From Aulostomus chinensis (lineage: Eukaryota > Chordata > Actinopteri > Syngnathiformes > Aulostomidae): DNA of 64,000 nucleotides. The notes under the pieces are model-generated. The model was given only the letters and a program-made list of their open reading frames with translations, was not told the origin of the DNA and did not search any database. Below, piece after piece: positions 24,501 through 38,001 of this stretch (position 1 is the stretch's first letter; the number at the start of each line of letters is the position of its first letter). The DNA lies in the NCBI GenBank assembly GCA_037954235.1, contig JBBMOA010000016.1, positions 20,428,383 to 20,492,382 of the forward strand. Reading direction: 5' to 3'. A program made the translations under genes and the position numbers.

Positions 24501-27338
24501 AAGACATATTAGCTCACAGAGATTGGAAAAAAGAAAAAGTCCAAACTATACTTCCATCTCCATTCACATCCAATATCTTTGTGGCTAAAGGTCATGGTGC
24601 AATGTAAACATGTATCAGGAGAGCCATGGATAAAATGTACAAATCAATATTATGTAAGAGAGCCATTAGTGCTAATTCTTTTCCTCGGTAATGTGATGAG
24701 CTTTCACACACTAATGTCATTGCTGATTATAGAATCAGGCCTGAAAGTGGTCTGTGCAGTCCAGGATAAAGGCTGATAGATGATGGCGACCTGTCAAAAG
24801 GGGGCTCTTTTTTTTCCACGCTCTCATTATCATTTATTTCTCATTGTATAATATGACTAAAAAGGCTTTGAAAAACCACAGATTGGCTGGATTGTGTATA
24901 AATGGGGACTGTAATTAGGTTATCACCATGTCTGTCATGTCAGACAGGTAAACATCCAAGGACACACAGGATGGAACAAATCAATGTATTGTTCATGCAG
25001 ACCTTGACTACAGGGCCATCCAGAGCAATAACAGCCTCTCGTGGATCTCGTGGATTCAGGCTAGATTTTGTAAGAAAATCACACAGTAACTGCACAGGCT
25101 TCCTTTCATCTTCGGGTACATAAGTAAAACTATTATTTTACATTTAGTTTTGAGGTAAATGACTGAGGCTGCATGACCAAGTACTGAAGCGGCTCCTTCA
25201 ACTGCAATATTATTCAGAGATCCAGCTTGATATTCTCTTTGGGAGTCACCCCTACACACATGCTGCACTAGGAATACACCTGTGCGAGAATAAAATGGGT
25301 GGGGGGGTCCCTCAATGACGTCAAAGAACAATGGGTTTTCTTCATAGAACTGTAGATAATGTTGATTTTCAAATCTTATTTCATTGCGATGAACCTCAAA
25401 AACAGAAATATGATTTATGTTAGGCTGCAATTTCATTCAAGGAAAAATGAGGGGTGGTTTGACAAATCCATATTGTAATGAACATTGATGCATTAAGGAA
25501 CCGGCTGGCATTTACTGATTTCTGTCCCTTAAAGAGAAACTTCAAACCTCTGTCTTCCTCACAGCTTGAGCAGGTTTCACCTCCAATGAAATATGTGTAT
25601 GTATGTTTAAAACCATGTTTCTCTGAAGTCCCTTTGTGCTTAGAAAGCTTTATTTGAAGATTGGGCTCTGTACCTTTCACCTCAGAACTGGGATGTCAGA
25701 ACTGGGTATGACTTCACACTAGAGTAAAAAACAATATTACTATTACTATTGTTTATCAATACTCCATTGTTTTGCTTCTGAGCTGAGACCAACCTGTGAA
25801 GGAAGTTTATATACAGCTATTATTGCAACCTTATGACCGAAAACTTTCTGAAAAATAAATAAATTTGCCTGGGTGATAGAGTTAGGAGAGATGGTGTCTT
25901 CTGCTACAACCAACATCAACCAACTGTCTGATACAAACACAGCATGAAATTACACACTTAGTGTAACCATATACAGGAGTGCTAACAATAATGTTACCTC
26001 AAGATCTCTTTCCAAAATTAGCACCCCAAGTTTTCCTCATGTCTCAACTGTGTAGGTGCCATTAGCTACAATGCTCAACACTATCCTCTTTAGTTCCGAT
26101 TTTTCCATGTTCGCTTCTTGAATAGCGTCGCTGTTTGTAACCACTCTGGGAGAAGGATAAAGGGGAATGATGATGCATATTGGCTTGACTCACACATGTA
26201 CATGTGTCAGATTGATGTGCCAAAGATTATTTAGATCCATGTCACATAGTCTGGCTTCACTAAATCTGTAATAAAGAACCTCACAGTCTGTAGGAAGCTT
26301 AAGGAAAACCAGGTTTTCCTCTCCCTAGTACGACACTCCAGCTCACTCCTCTTGTCCACTCCTCTTGAGGAATCCCAAGGTGTTGCCAAGCCAGTTCAGA
26401 CATACAGAATAATCCCTCCAGCATGTTCTGGGATTACCATGGACCTCTTACCAGTTGGACATTCCAGGAATATTGATGTAACTGAACTGCAGTTCTACTC
26501 TCTTCGGTCTGTGCTGCTCACTCTATCTCTAAGCTGAGCCACCGTACACAGGAAAGTAATTTCTGCTGCTTGTGGCTGCTGTCTCATTCTTTCAATCCAA
26601 AATTTAGGTAACATTTGGAGTTTAAATCAAGTGGTAAATTGAGAGCTTTGGTTTCTAACTCAATTTCCTCTCCACAAAACAGATCCCTGCAGCATTAAAA
26701 TGCTTGTCAAATTCATACTTCATCATACCTTCATTCATGAACAACAGAATCTTAAACTTCCTCACTTCATGGGGCAGAAACTCACTGCCAGCCGAGAGGG
26801 AACAATCCAACTTTTTCCATCGGAGCATTTCAGCCTCTGACTTGGAGGTGGTGACTCTGACCCCACGCAGTTCACAACTGCCTGCAAAATGCCCCGGGAC
26901 TCACTGGAGGTCACAGTCGGAGGCCAGAAAAACCCCTTCCCTCTGAATCCTGTAGTTGAACATCACAAACAGAATTGATGTCAAGAGACAGCCCCAGCGG
27001 AGCATAACTGCATAGCACACTGGAAAAGTTTTTGACTTCCTGCTGAGAGTACAGACAAAGCTCTTACTTCTATTACATATTGTGCAGACCGGATGGCTCA
27101 TAGCAATGACCCTAGTATGCTACACTCCCACAGCACCCTTGGTACCACACCCTGAAGGACACAAACACATGTAGGCTGGATGGTCATACTCCCACGACCC
27201 CTCTGAAAGCCCCGTGGAGCTGCACAGAGTACTGTTCCATGGCCAGTGGCATTCACAACATGACAGAACACACATACAGAACATTTACCGTCTTAGCTTG
27301 GGCCCTCACCTGGAACTCAACTAAGGGATAGACTGAAT
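21546..27338. other. gene-desert segment
   Basis: No gene is recognised. A minus-strand frame at 22269-22589 (106 codons) has a varied composition but no family I can name. A 14-bp homeodomain-type palindrome lies at 24406-24419. A non-repetitive block at about 23550-23900 could be a conserved element. Confidence 0.5.
24406..24419. promoter_or_regulatory. 14-bp palindrome of paired NKX6-type sites
   Basis: TGTAATTAATTACA is a perfect palindrome that contains TTAATTAC on both strands, overlapping at the TTAA core. It is the same 8-mer found in both arms of the inverted repeat near 16 kb. Binding is inferred. One such 8-mer is expected by chance every few tens of kb in AT-rich DNA. Confidence 0.4.
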
Positions 27339-27714
27339 GGCGACACGGTGGTGCAGAGGTTAGCACTGTGACTCACAGCAAGAAGTTTCCAAGTTCGAGT
27401 CCCAGCTCGGGCATGGAATCTTTCTGTGTGGAGTCTGCATGTTCTCCCTGTGTGGGTTCTCTCTGGTACTCCAGCTTCCTCCCACAGTCCAAAGACATCA
27501 AAAGGGGACGAGGCTAATTGGATACTCTAAATTGACCGTAGGTGTGACTGTGAGTGTGAATGGTTGTCTGTCTCTATGTGTTGGACCTGCGATGGATTGG
27601 CGACCTGTCCAGGGTGAACCCCGCCTCTCGCACGAAAGCTGCTGGGATAGGCTCCACCCCCCCCCCCCCCACGACCCTTAATCAGGATAAGCGGAAGAAA
27701 ATTGATGGATGCTT
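27339..27714 (+). mobile_element. tRNA-derived SINE, copy 2, near full length
   Basis: The element runs from CGACACGGTGGTGCAGAGG through the B-box-like AAGTTCGAGTCCC and the shared body to CCTTAATCAGGATAAGCGG and a GATG-type tail. It is one of the two or three most complete copies and abuts a LINE fragment on its 3' side. A C-run at about 27657-27670 interrupts the tail. Confidence 0.85.
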
Positions 27715-28232
27715 TCAACACTATCCTAACCCACGTTCTCGTGAGGAAACTGCTGAACCTCGGGCTTCCTCACTCCACATATAGCTGGATCAAAGACTTC
27801 CAATCAGACCGCCCACAGAAAGTCAGGATTGGCCCCCACACCTCCACAGCTCTCACACTAAGCACCGGCTCCTCAAGGCTGCGTGCTGAGCCCCCTGATC
27901 TTCACCCTCTACACTTCAGCCTGCACACCCATCCACACCAGCAACACCTTCATCAAGTACGCAGACAACACCAGTAGGCTGTAGGCAGTAGGCTGCATTG
28001 CTGGAGGTGATGAGTCTGCCGATGAGGTGCAACAGCTGACTGTGTGGTGTAGAGATAATAACCTGCTCCTGAACACATCTGCACATTGTTCATCCCTTTG
28101 TTTTTATATCGCTCTTGTATTGTTTTTATATTTAGATATCTTGTTTGCACTGGAAAGCCTGCACCTTACCCTTTAGTTGTACTAGTTACAATGACAATAA
28201 AGGGAATCTGAATCTGGATGGATGGATGGATG
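27700..28232 (+). pseudogene. broken LINE reverse-transcriptase fragment
   Basis: The first frame reads AFNTILTHVLVRKLLNLGLP and continues past WIKDFQSDRPQKVRIGPH to LTLSTGS, the non-LTR retrotransposon RT pattern (AFNT...WI..F...R...TGSPQG). One base is missing before PQGCVLSPLIFTLYT, which starts at 27871 in another frame. The catalytic YADD box reads YADN at 27958-27969, and a stop follows. The DNA then passes to a 3'-UTR-like end with ACAATAAAG near 28196 and a GGATGGATGG tail. It resembles L2/Rex-type fish LINEs, is 5' truncated and cannot be active. It starts just where SINE copy 2 ends, so one element may have inserted into the other. Confidence 0.8.
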
Positions 28233-28558
28233 AACTGAACATATTTCATAAAATGTAAAACTATGGCTGCAGGATAATGTTTCTATATAGAACTATATAC
28301 ACATGCATATATGTACACAGTATGATCTACATTATATTTTCACAAGGTCTGCGCTTAATGCAGTCAACAAAAATAGTTTTAGATGAACAGAAATGAAAAT
28401 GAAACCATAATGTTGCTCTATCAGGTCCCACCTGTTAATACTGAAAGGAGATGAGATTTATGACCTATTCTGCAGTCAGCCACTAGGGGATGAATCCAGA
28501 TCTGTTGCCTTTGGTGTTGTGGAGCTTTTATTTTTATAATCTCCAAGTTGGTGTCAGG

Positions 28559-28800
28559 AGCTGCATGGCTTGAAGGTAGAGTGGCCGTCTAGCAACTGAA
28601 GGGTCGCTGGTTCGATCTTCACTTCCTCCGGTGACCACGTTGAAGTATCCTTCAGCAAGACGCTGAACGCCTAACTGCTCCTGATGGCCCTGTGACAGAA
28701 CTGGCGACCTGTCCAGGGTATCAGGTGGGATAAGCTCCACCCCCCCACCCCCCCCAAACCTTAACAGATAAGTGGTATAGAAAATGGATGAATGGATGGA
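28559..28800 (+). mobile_element. composite SINE: type-2 head, type-1 tail
   Basis: The head GGTAGAGTGGCCGTCTAGCA with B-box-like TGGTTCGATC matches the head of the element at 55686. From about 28700, ACTGGCGACCTGTCCAGGGT and the TTAACAGATAAGTGG tail ending in GGATGAATGGATGG match the other SINE family. The same join is seen at 60545-60714. Confidence 0.75.
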
Positions 28801-28891
28801 TTTTGGAGGCCAGTGCAGGTCTACAGACAAATGGTGGTTATGTGACACAGATGAAATAAAGAGATCAGATATAGCCAATTTTTGCCACAAT

Positions 28892-28923
<32 letters not shown>

Positions 28924-31632
28924 ATTTAAAAAGATATGACAAATAGGATATTAACTTCATCATAGTCATATTATACTAGTGCATTTGTGTGTATGCCATT
29001 GAGAATAGTGGGATCACATGTCTCTAGTACTTTTAAATTTAGGGGTGAGGGGCTGAAAATTTGGGGGACGCATGGTCTACATCACCCTACCAAAGGCTTT
29101 CTTTGACCTTACTTAACTTTGCTGTCGTACTAAAACTTTACCCTCCACTGCTTTTCTGCACCCTCCATCTTAATGATGCACAGGTTTTGCAGTGGAGAAT
29201 TGTATTTGTGTGGCTTCTGGTGATGAACAATTCAACAGCAACATCTGCTTCCAGACACAATGCCCTAGTTACCCAAAAGGACGATACATAAAGACCTCCC
29301 TGTGATCAATTTCCTTGGATCTATTTCTGCGATGGATTTGTTAAGTAATCACTGAAATGACCACGGGAGGGTGTGTGACATCAATGACAACTGATCCATA
29401 ACAGTGGCTTTGCTCCCTGTTGTTTTGTCACCATCACACCCTGTAACCCTGGGGCTTGAGGCAGCAAATGAGTGTGTCCCGTAAAATTCAAAGGTCATAC
29501 AGGACTAGGCTGTAAAAGCAGCTTAAAAACAAAACAGTTAGTTTACCATTCAGTCCTTTTACTGCGTTCGTGCGACACTGTGGTTTCCTCTTACCTCAAA
29601 ACCATATGACAAATATTTCACTGTCTGTAAAGGAATGCTAAATGCTGCATATGAAGCTAAAGCCAGTAGCTTTTTTTTTTACTAAACTTAGCATAACAAC
29701 TGGATGCCGGTGGAAACTACGAGCCTGTTCAAAACAAAACAAAAATCTCTAAAGTTTGCCAATTAAATATTATTTTTAATACACATAATTATTGTGTTTT
29801 TATCAGAGGTTACAGTCTTTACACTAAGCTAACATAAGCAATGACTCCTCATATTGGTCTGACTTTATTTGACAACCAGGAGTCACAAAAATGACAAGCA
29901 TATAAAAGTACACTTTTATCCCCACCAAAACCAAACACTCAAGTCACTGTTGAAGAAAATAGAATGGTGTATTAATGGACAAACGACCACAAATATTAAA
30001 AGACGGGGTCCTCATTTGAAAAATATTGATTTTCCAACACAGTTAAATGATCTGCCAACTCGAAGGCTACACACATCACAATTACATGTTACATCCATAC
30101 AACACACTCTTTCACTTCTTGCTCACCTTGTTACAAGCAATAATTGGGGCATTAAGTGTGGAATACACAAATCTAGACCATTTTGAACACGCCTCTTTAA
30201 GCAATATCATGATATGTCCTCTCAGATTAAAGATAAACTCTGTGCTTTAAGGAAAAATTGAAAAACAGTAAACTAATTTTGTGTCAGATTATCTGTGTAA
30301 GACTACAATAAGCCTGTGAGTCATGCTGCAAAAGTATGGGGCAGCCATATACAGTGAGGCATATTATGAGGAAGTAAACTCAGTGTTATGACAATATCTT
30401 TACTCATCCTCGCAGGTCAACTACGGAGCAACATAAAGATACGTGTAACTAAGACACAGGGATTGGAAGCATAATGAATCCCCGACTTGAACTCTCTCAT
30501 GTATTGTCTCAGAGATGTCCTCCATATGTTTCAGTGTCAGTCCCAAGTTTTTCAAGATCACAACTGAATAATCCAGATGCCCTGGTGGCAATGGTGAAGA
30601 GAAAACAGGACGCAGCTGTACAAGGTCTGCTGGTACATAATGCAAATACAGCGCAGGACAGCAACAAGATGTGTGATGTATGGCTGAGGAGGGTATGCAG
30701 TGTGTCAGCAGTAGAGGGGAATGTTTGGTCTTCTCCTCCATACTGGGAACCACAGCAATGGAGTATTTATAGTCTTTTGAAATATCCTTTCATCCGAGTT
30801 TAGTTTCTGTCAACGGTACACTGAGTTATTATCCAGGGGCAATTCCAGGATCAGACTGTAAGAGTGCTCGGCCCACTTGAGCCTCACTCATGTCACTGAA
30901 TAACAGATATTACATTAATATTCTCCTACGTATGTATGATATTTTGATTGTATATATCTTAAATAATTACTTGCCACTCAGTAAGAGGAGTTTTACACCA
31001 AAAATATTATTTAAAAAAAAGAGTAAGCTCTTTGCAAAGGTATTACATTTTTTTTTACTTACTGGGTACATGTATTAAAAAACCTAATTCTATCAGAAAT
31101 GTAAACAGATAAATAGCATCACTTAGTTCATTTGCCTACAAGCATGCATGTATAGCAGATGGGGCTAGCATTAACTGCTAATCTTTAGCTAACAGCATCA
31201 GCTATATTCTTTGACACACTGGAAAAGGAGAACAAGACACGTTCCAAGTGACAATGAGCTGTTTACTGTCTGATCATTCAGCAGTTTTATTTGATAACCT
31301 TCAATTTAATTGTGTTTTTTTTCCCACTTGTGCAACCATGATGGTCAAACATACCTATATCTTATAATGTTTATGTCTGGAACAGCTGGACTTCACATGC
31401 AACCACAAAACAGTGTTGACATATCTTTTTTAAGGGTTGTTAGAAAGGGTTGTATCATGTATTTATGTATTTTTTTTGCAACTTTTTGTTCTTTGACTGG
31501 TAGTGTGAACACACACACACACACACACACACAGAGCGGGCAAAAACTTGACAATTCATGGCACTTTAGGACTTGACTATGGGCTAATCTGTAAACCCTC
31601 ATCAGTGACACACACACACACACATCTCTCTG

Positions 31633-31670
<38 letters not shown>

Positions 31671-31760
31671 TTATATATGTTCACACTAGCAGATGCTGAC
31701 ATTAGCTGTTCCGTCCAGTTTACACTTCATACATATTTTCTGAGGTTATATTCATCAAAA
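28801..31760. other. gene-desert segment
   Basis: AT-rich, with TG/TA dinucleotide runs at about 28892-28918 and a compound CA/TC/TA microsatellite at 31509-31671. No exon is recognised. The open frames at 29869-30186 and 30421-30753 show no known domain. Confidence 0.5.
31509..31671. repeat. compound (CA)n, (TC)n, (TA)n microsatellites
   Basis: A CA run at 31509-31533, a second CA run at about 31608-31624, then TC and TA runs. Confidence 0.93.
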
Positions 31761-31914
31761 GGCGGCACGGTGGTACAGTGGTTAGCACTCTGCAATGGAC
31801 TAGCAACACGTCCAGGTTAAACCCCATCTCTTGCCTGCAGGCAGCTGGAATAGGCTCCAGCCCCCCCGCAATACTTAACAGGATAAGCGGTATAAAACAA
31901 TGGATGGATGGATG
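31761..31914 (+). mobile_element. tRNA-derived SINE, copy 3, internally deleted
   Basis: GGCGGCACGGTGGTACAGTGG and GTTAGCACT are followed directly by CAATGGACTAGCAACACGTCC, so the B-box and central body (about 200 bases in other copies) are missing. The tail, AACAGGATAAGCGG with ATGGATGGATGG, is intact. Confidence 0.8.
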
Positions 31915-33302
31915 CATGGTTTTGTGTTGGCGGGATGTCTGAATAAATGTTTGCAAAGACATGTACTTTAGTAAACATAGCGTGTCTACAATATGCAATA
32001 TAATTAGTTGAGGTTTTTTTAGCTTGTTTTGCTGCCCCCATGTGGTCAAATTCAATGCAGCATTAACTGTTGATTTCAGGACAGAGTGGGTGGACCTGGG
32101 GGTCTGATGTGTTTCAAATATTTTTGGGAAGTTTTATCCCATATTTTCATGTGCTTGGATTTAGGGGTTTACAGCAGGATTAACTGAGATTCCTAGAAAT
32201 CAGATGTATAAAAAAAAATATTAGGAGGAGCTCATTTTAGCCGTACTTGTTAAGACATGATACATCCTGCTGTAAAAGATTTGTATGTAGTAGAAATAAA
32301 GAAGCATTCATTCTGATTTGTTTGTTTAACCGTGTTAGTGTGTGTGTGCATATTTGCATTTGCTGAAACCACCTCAGGGAACAGTAGCTGAGGGTCAGGA
32401 TGCAAATAGCTTGTGGTAAAATAGCTTGTAGGGGATTTTTTTGGGGGGTCTCAGCTTCAAGATTTTTACTCACTTTACATGTGGAAAAATGCCAATGTTT
32501 CTGCATTGCAGAGATAAAACAAGGCTGTAACGTTGACTTATTACATTGTGAATATTTGTATACTGTAGCTGTAGATGCACAGCAGTGAAAGAGATCAGGT
32601 GATGGTCTGCAGTAAAAAGCTCTTAAATGTATCTGATGCAGAACCTCTATTAATCCCTATGTTTTCTGTTTCTCACAGCCCCCCTGAGGTTTTCTTTCCA
32701 GGCAGAGCAAGCTGAGGTTGACACTGAAATGCAGCGGTATAGCACCTCTGCTTTACTATAAGACAATGTCTGGATTTAGATTGAATTTTCTCATCCAGGT
32801 GACCCTCTGTTGGGAGCTGTGGAAAGGCCACAGCAGCTTCCCCGTGAGCGTTCTACCCGAGTGCTGCTGCTCACGGCCCATTTAGTGATTCACTCCAGGG
32901 GAGCTGTCACCACAACGCGAGAGTCACTAACACTCCTCTGCCCCCATGAATTCACATGAGGCTTGTCTCTGCTTAAGGAACACTGCCTAGACTCATCAGA
33001 CAAACCCAGGTTGAAGGAGTTTCACAAACTGCTCCAACTCCTAGTAGATCTCCCTGACTCGGCAGACAACTGAATAAGTTACCCAGCAGCCGTAGTAACA
33101 AGGGGCAGAAAATGTCTTCCATCACGAATGATACCATTTTAAACACATCAATTAATGGTGAAGATATTGATATTAATAAGAAACATGGTATTATGCTTGT
33201 TAATTATGAATGACAAAAATGTCGCCAGAGAGGGGCCATGCTACAAAATCACTATTGCAGTATATTGCAAATTTTTCCACATCAAATCAAGCCTGTATAT
33301 CC
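31915..33302. other. gene-desert segment
   Basis: No gene or element is recognised. The block at about 32810-32990 is GC-balanced and non-repetitive, a weak candidate for a conserved element. Confidence 0.5.
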
Positions 33303-33658
33303 TTCCATCCATCCATTTGCTCCCGCTTATCCTGTTAGGGGTCTGGGGGGGGGGGGGGGGACAGGACAGACCCTGACCCTGGACAGGTCACCAGTCCATC
33401 GCAGGGCCAACACATATAGAGAGACAACCATTCACACTCACATTCATACCTACGGTCAGTTTAGGGTATCAATCAGCCTCGTCCCCTCTTGATGTCTTTG
33501 GACTGTGGGAGGAAGCTGGAGTACCAGAGAGAACCCACACAGGAACAGGGAGAACATGGAGACTCCACACAGAAAGATCCCGTACTCGAGTCGGGGCTTG
33601 AACCAGGAACCTTCTTGCTGTGAGGGGACAGTGCTGACCACTGCACCACCGTGCCGCC
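33303..33658 (-). mobile_element. tRNA-derived SINE, copy 4, full length, inverted
   Basis: Reads on the minus strand from GGCGGCACGGTGGTGCAGTGG at 33658 to the CGGGAGCAAATGGATGGATGG tail at 33303. It includes a poly-G/C run at about 33345-33360 and the shared body blocks. Possible diverged target duplications (AGCCTGTATATC on the left, AGCACTGATATC on the right) flank it. Confidence 0.85.
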
Positions 33659-35173
33659 AGCACTGATATCATGTTGTGATAACATCATGACCCATGTATG
33701 TTAGCTATATCAAGCGTGTTTGGTAACAGTGCAACTTTTCAAATAATTTTCTAGTGAACTGGAAAAGAAATTTTGAATTAAATAGTTTTGACTCAGTTTG
33801 TCTGTTGAGTTATCAATATTTTGTCATTTACATACAGTCATAGCAGACTAGAATCAAAAAAACTAAGCAAGTTGAATTTTCAGCTCAATTACCAATATAT
33901 TGTGATAACATTATATTTGACCTCTTTGTCATGATATTGTATTGTGAGGTCCTTGCCCATACTCAGCCTTCGCAGTGCCTCAATAAGCATGTTAGCGTGC
34001 TAGTGTTAGCATCAAAGTCAAAGTGTAGGTACAGTCACACAGAGTCAGTGGCATTCAACAGAAGACTTTCTGTTGGCTAGAATTATATTTCTTCTTTTTA
34101 CAGAAGTGCCCATGATGCTTGGACATGTTCGTTTTAGTTATTTAATTTTTGTAGCCTAAAAAAAAAAGAAAAAGAAATTGGTCTGCAGGATACATTGCTG
34201 TGGAGGGCACGCACCTCAGCTTCTCTGCAGCTTACAATACAACTGTTCTCCAAGAAGATTTACAGAGTGTTTATCTCGGTTTTAGTCTTTTATTTATCTC
34301 TGTAGAGTTTTAGTCTTGCTGATATATTCATGTGTTTGGACATATGTGGATTTAGATGTGCATGCATGCAACAACATACAGCTACGTCTGCTGCGGCGCT
34401 GCGTTGAGTGTGTCAACAAATTGGTTTACTTCCTGTTCTCCTCTCTGGAACAGGTTATAGCCTCTGCTGAGTGCACAGACAAGGGACAGAAGGAACTACG
34501 GCTAGTTTACGTCTCTCCTGCTCATGTATCTCCTGGCCAACAATGTTCACCATCAACAGTTTCACTTGTTTACAATGATTCATTTATTCACATAATCTAC
34601 AAATCCCCTGTTTGTTTGTTTGTTTTTAATATATTCTCCTTTTAAGGAATTTCTCTCTGGGTATCAGTGATATTGAATATAGTGATGTGGTATTTTTCCA
34701 ATGTTGGCCAACAGAGTAATAGGTTTATTCTGCTTCGTTAGTCTAGAGAATCCAAGAGTGGTCTGTGTGTCCAAGGAGGAATTAAGCTACAGTTCAGCTG
34801 AGCTCATCACCAACATGAGAGCAGCTCCTGACTTATTTTTTGGAGGATATCCACTTGATTGGCTCATCAGCCTTCAAGCTGTTCTCTTAGACTCCTAACT
34901 TGGACACTCTCCCGTAACACCAATCTGTTAGACTGCTGATAGATCTGGGTCTCGTGGTTTTGCAGTAGGAAATAGAATGTAGATCAATCTTCCTTTTTTT
35001 TTTTTGTCTTGAAAAAATAGGATTGTGGAACCACTTTTGCTATCAAGTTATTCTATTTTGGACTGCTGTTTTGTAAAAAGTACACAGATATAAAACTTAA
35101 AGCTGTACATCAATTTAAATATAATTTCCCTACCTTTATGGTACTCTTAAATGCTATACATTAACCCATATAT

Positions 35174-35222
<49 letters not shown>

Positions 35223-35232
35223 GTATATATAT
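35174..35232. repeat. (TA)n microsatellite
   Basis: GT run passing into an interrupted TA run. Confidence 0.93.
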
Positions 35233-37946
35233 ACACACTTGGGATGTCGTGCAGTGTCTGCTTGCAATTTTAAGTGCTTTATTTGTTACTATGACTCATA
35301 TTTCATGAGATCATATCAAAGAAATTGAAAAAAAAACCTGACTGGAAGAACTCACAATAAACTGGTTTATGAATAAATAATATGCGTTGAATAAATAGCA
35401 GATGTCTCCGTCTGCAAAAGATTCAAAGGTTTTGTCACTTTATGTTTTTATTAAAAAAATCAAATCCTGCAAATAACCTGTTGCTATGCAATCTGAATAA
35501 AGTGGGTCATGCTGTGTAATACATGTGAGCAACATCATATCTGCAAGGTCCCCATGTGGCCACAGTGGGATGAAGGGGAGGAGGGTTGTGCATCTGAAGC
35601 CACACATGGTTTTTCTCAGCGCAGACAGATCAACATCTCGCTGGCCTTCTCGAGTCTCCGGGCAAACAGCTGAGACTGGCCTTGTTTTTGGAGCGCCATC
35701 TTTGCCTGCCTCACCCTTCCTGTTGCCCTTTTGACGTGATCTGTGTTTGCAAATTTATAGAACACCTCATTAAAGGAAAGGACAACTGAGTGACCTCTGA
35801 ATTACAACGCTCCAACTGCATGGTACGGTTTGAACAAACATAAATATGACTTTGAAGAAAGGGTTATTATGGAATAATGTGAAAAATTCATTCTGTCCAA
35901 AATAAACCAATCAAATAAATTCTTGTATTCTAGGAGTAGTTGTGGAAGGCAAAAGCGACATTTTTTGGACATTATAATACAGCAAGTGAATTTTTCATCT
36001 TTCCCTGAATTCCTTATATTCTTATGTCTATCATTCTTATCCCCCTCAGCAAACCCAAATCAACCTTTTCACTTTGTCATCACAATGAAAGCAATATTAT
36101 GCCAGTATTTGGTGCAATAACATATTCCTATTTTTCATATTTCATGTAAATATTTTTGTAAATTGTAACTTGTCAAGTATAAATGTAAATATTTATTGAT
36201 TTTATTTGTTGTTTCTTCTTTCATAGATATTTTCTTTCTTTTAATTTACATCATCCTTTCTTCTGCCCTCTGTAAATGCTGCTGAACTATTTAAATTTCC
36301 CCTGTGTGGGATTAATCATTATTCTTATTCTTATTTACACACTGTACATAAAAAGAGTTTTTATGATTTTAAAGGTGACAGATGCAGGAAACATTTCTAC
36401 AGTTTGACTTGAGACGCTTTAAAACCTCGAAATGGCCATCAAAGCACAAGATGCACCATATGCTTGTACAGCGAGCTTAACGTCCATGTTCTTTTAATTG
36501 AAGCATGAAATAGCACATACACAAATCCACACACACACGGAGGGTGTGGGGGGGAGGGGGGGTAAAGTCTGGTTGACTTTCTTGGAAGTGTCTATGGCCG
36601 GAGACATGCATCAAGGGCATACAGACTGGATTTCGCTGAAGGTCCCAATAGACAGCCAGCTGCTCCATCACAGTCAGCTTCACCTCAGGCCACGCTCATT
36701 TAGCCACGCCGAGATACTGCAAACAGCCACGTTGGGCCGCAACATCACTGTAATTACACAGTTCATGATTACTGCCTGGCTCTACGCATGCAAGTCAGAC
36801 ATCACTCATGACCCCCTAAACCTCTCTGACCTACCGTTGCATAAAACAATACATGATTCATTTGTAATGGATGCAAATATACATTAAAAATAAACAAAAT
36901 ACATCTGACATCTATTTGACAACATCTGACGATGACTGACATGATTGATTTATCATCAACTGCAGTAATACCTCAAGATGGCAGCGTGTGTGGATGCAGC
37001 AGTGGCTCAGCTTTCTCTTGTCTTCTATCTGGAATCAAATCTTAATATTTCTATGTATTTGTGTAGTAATTGGTTATTCTATGTTTATGTTTTTCGTATG
37101 CAAAGAGAGATACACACATACGCACCAATGGCAGATGGGAGAACCCAAACTTTTTAAGAGTTCCTTGGACAGGTGACTCCAGGTCAAGCTGGCCAAGAAG
37201 AACGACCAGCCTTATCTGAATTAGACCTTTGATTTGTTACTGGACTTCTGTGCCGGGCACATTCATAAGTGGTAGGTGGTCCCAGAAAACCTTTGTCCAA
37301 AGATAAATGATTGTTGTTTTTGAAAAAAACAAAACAAAGCGGGGAAGTTGGTGTTTTATCGTAATTTTACATAAATAAACGAAATTTGTCCTCTGCACGG
37401 AACTCACCTTATGTGGACAGGTGAGCAGCCATGTAACATCCTCAGGGACTACCCCTGGTCTATCTGCCACTACCCTTGGTCTCTCAGTCAGGAGCACTGG
37501 CAGCACAACATACTGAAAACGGGGACCTGGTTGCTGTTAGCTAGCAGTGCTAACCACTTAGCTACCATGCTGACATGGTTCTATCATCAGATGGTCAACC
37601 GTATGTTTGGAATGGAAAGCCTGGTTAACCCGAACAATTGGAATAAATAAACAGGCTAGAAACAGTCAGTCTGCTTTGATGTGTGCTGACATGACTTTAT
37701 TACCTTTACAGAGAGCCACACGTGCTAAGATGGACCAGCTAATGTCTGGTTTTTATTTGAACCCAAGTATTTAGAATCCCTCTCCTCATCTAACTCTTGT
37801 TGAAGTGGATAAGCATGTATTCTAAAATGTTGTCTAACTGCACCTGTTAAGGAGAACTTTATCAACCTCTAACCTTTCCTCAACTCCCCAGCGTACAGCA
37901 AATCTATGACATTGTAGGTTTTTTCTGAGGCACAGCAGTTGATAAC

Positions 37947-38001
37947 ACACACACACACACACACACACACGCACGCACACACACACGCACACACACACGC
38001 A
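37947..38001. repeat. (CA)n microsatellite with CG interruptions
   Basis: CA run with several GCAC interruptions. Confidence 0.94.

Noticed and set aside
26302..26320. Small palindrome with 9-base arms around one A
   Set aside because: Short enough to be expected by chance in this length of DNA.
29869..30186. Possible coding exon in the desert
   Set aside because: No family resemblance and Asn/Lys/Thr-rich composition typical of AT-rich non-coding DNA.
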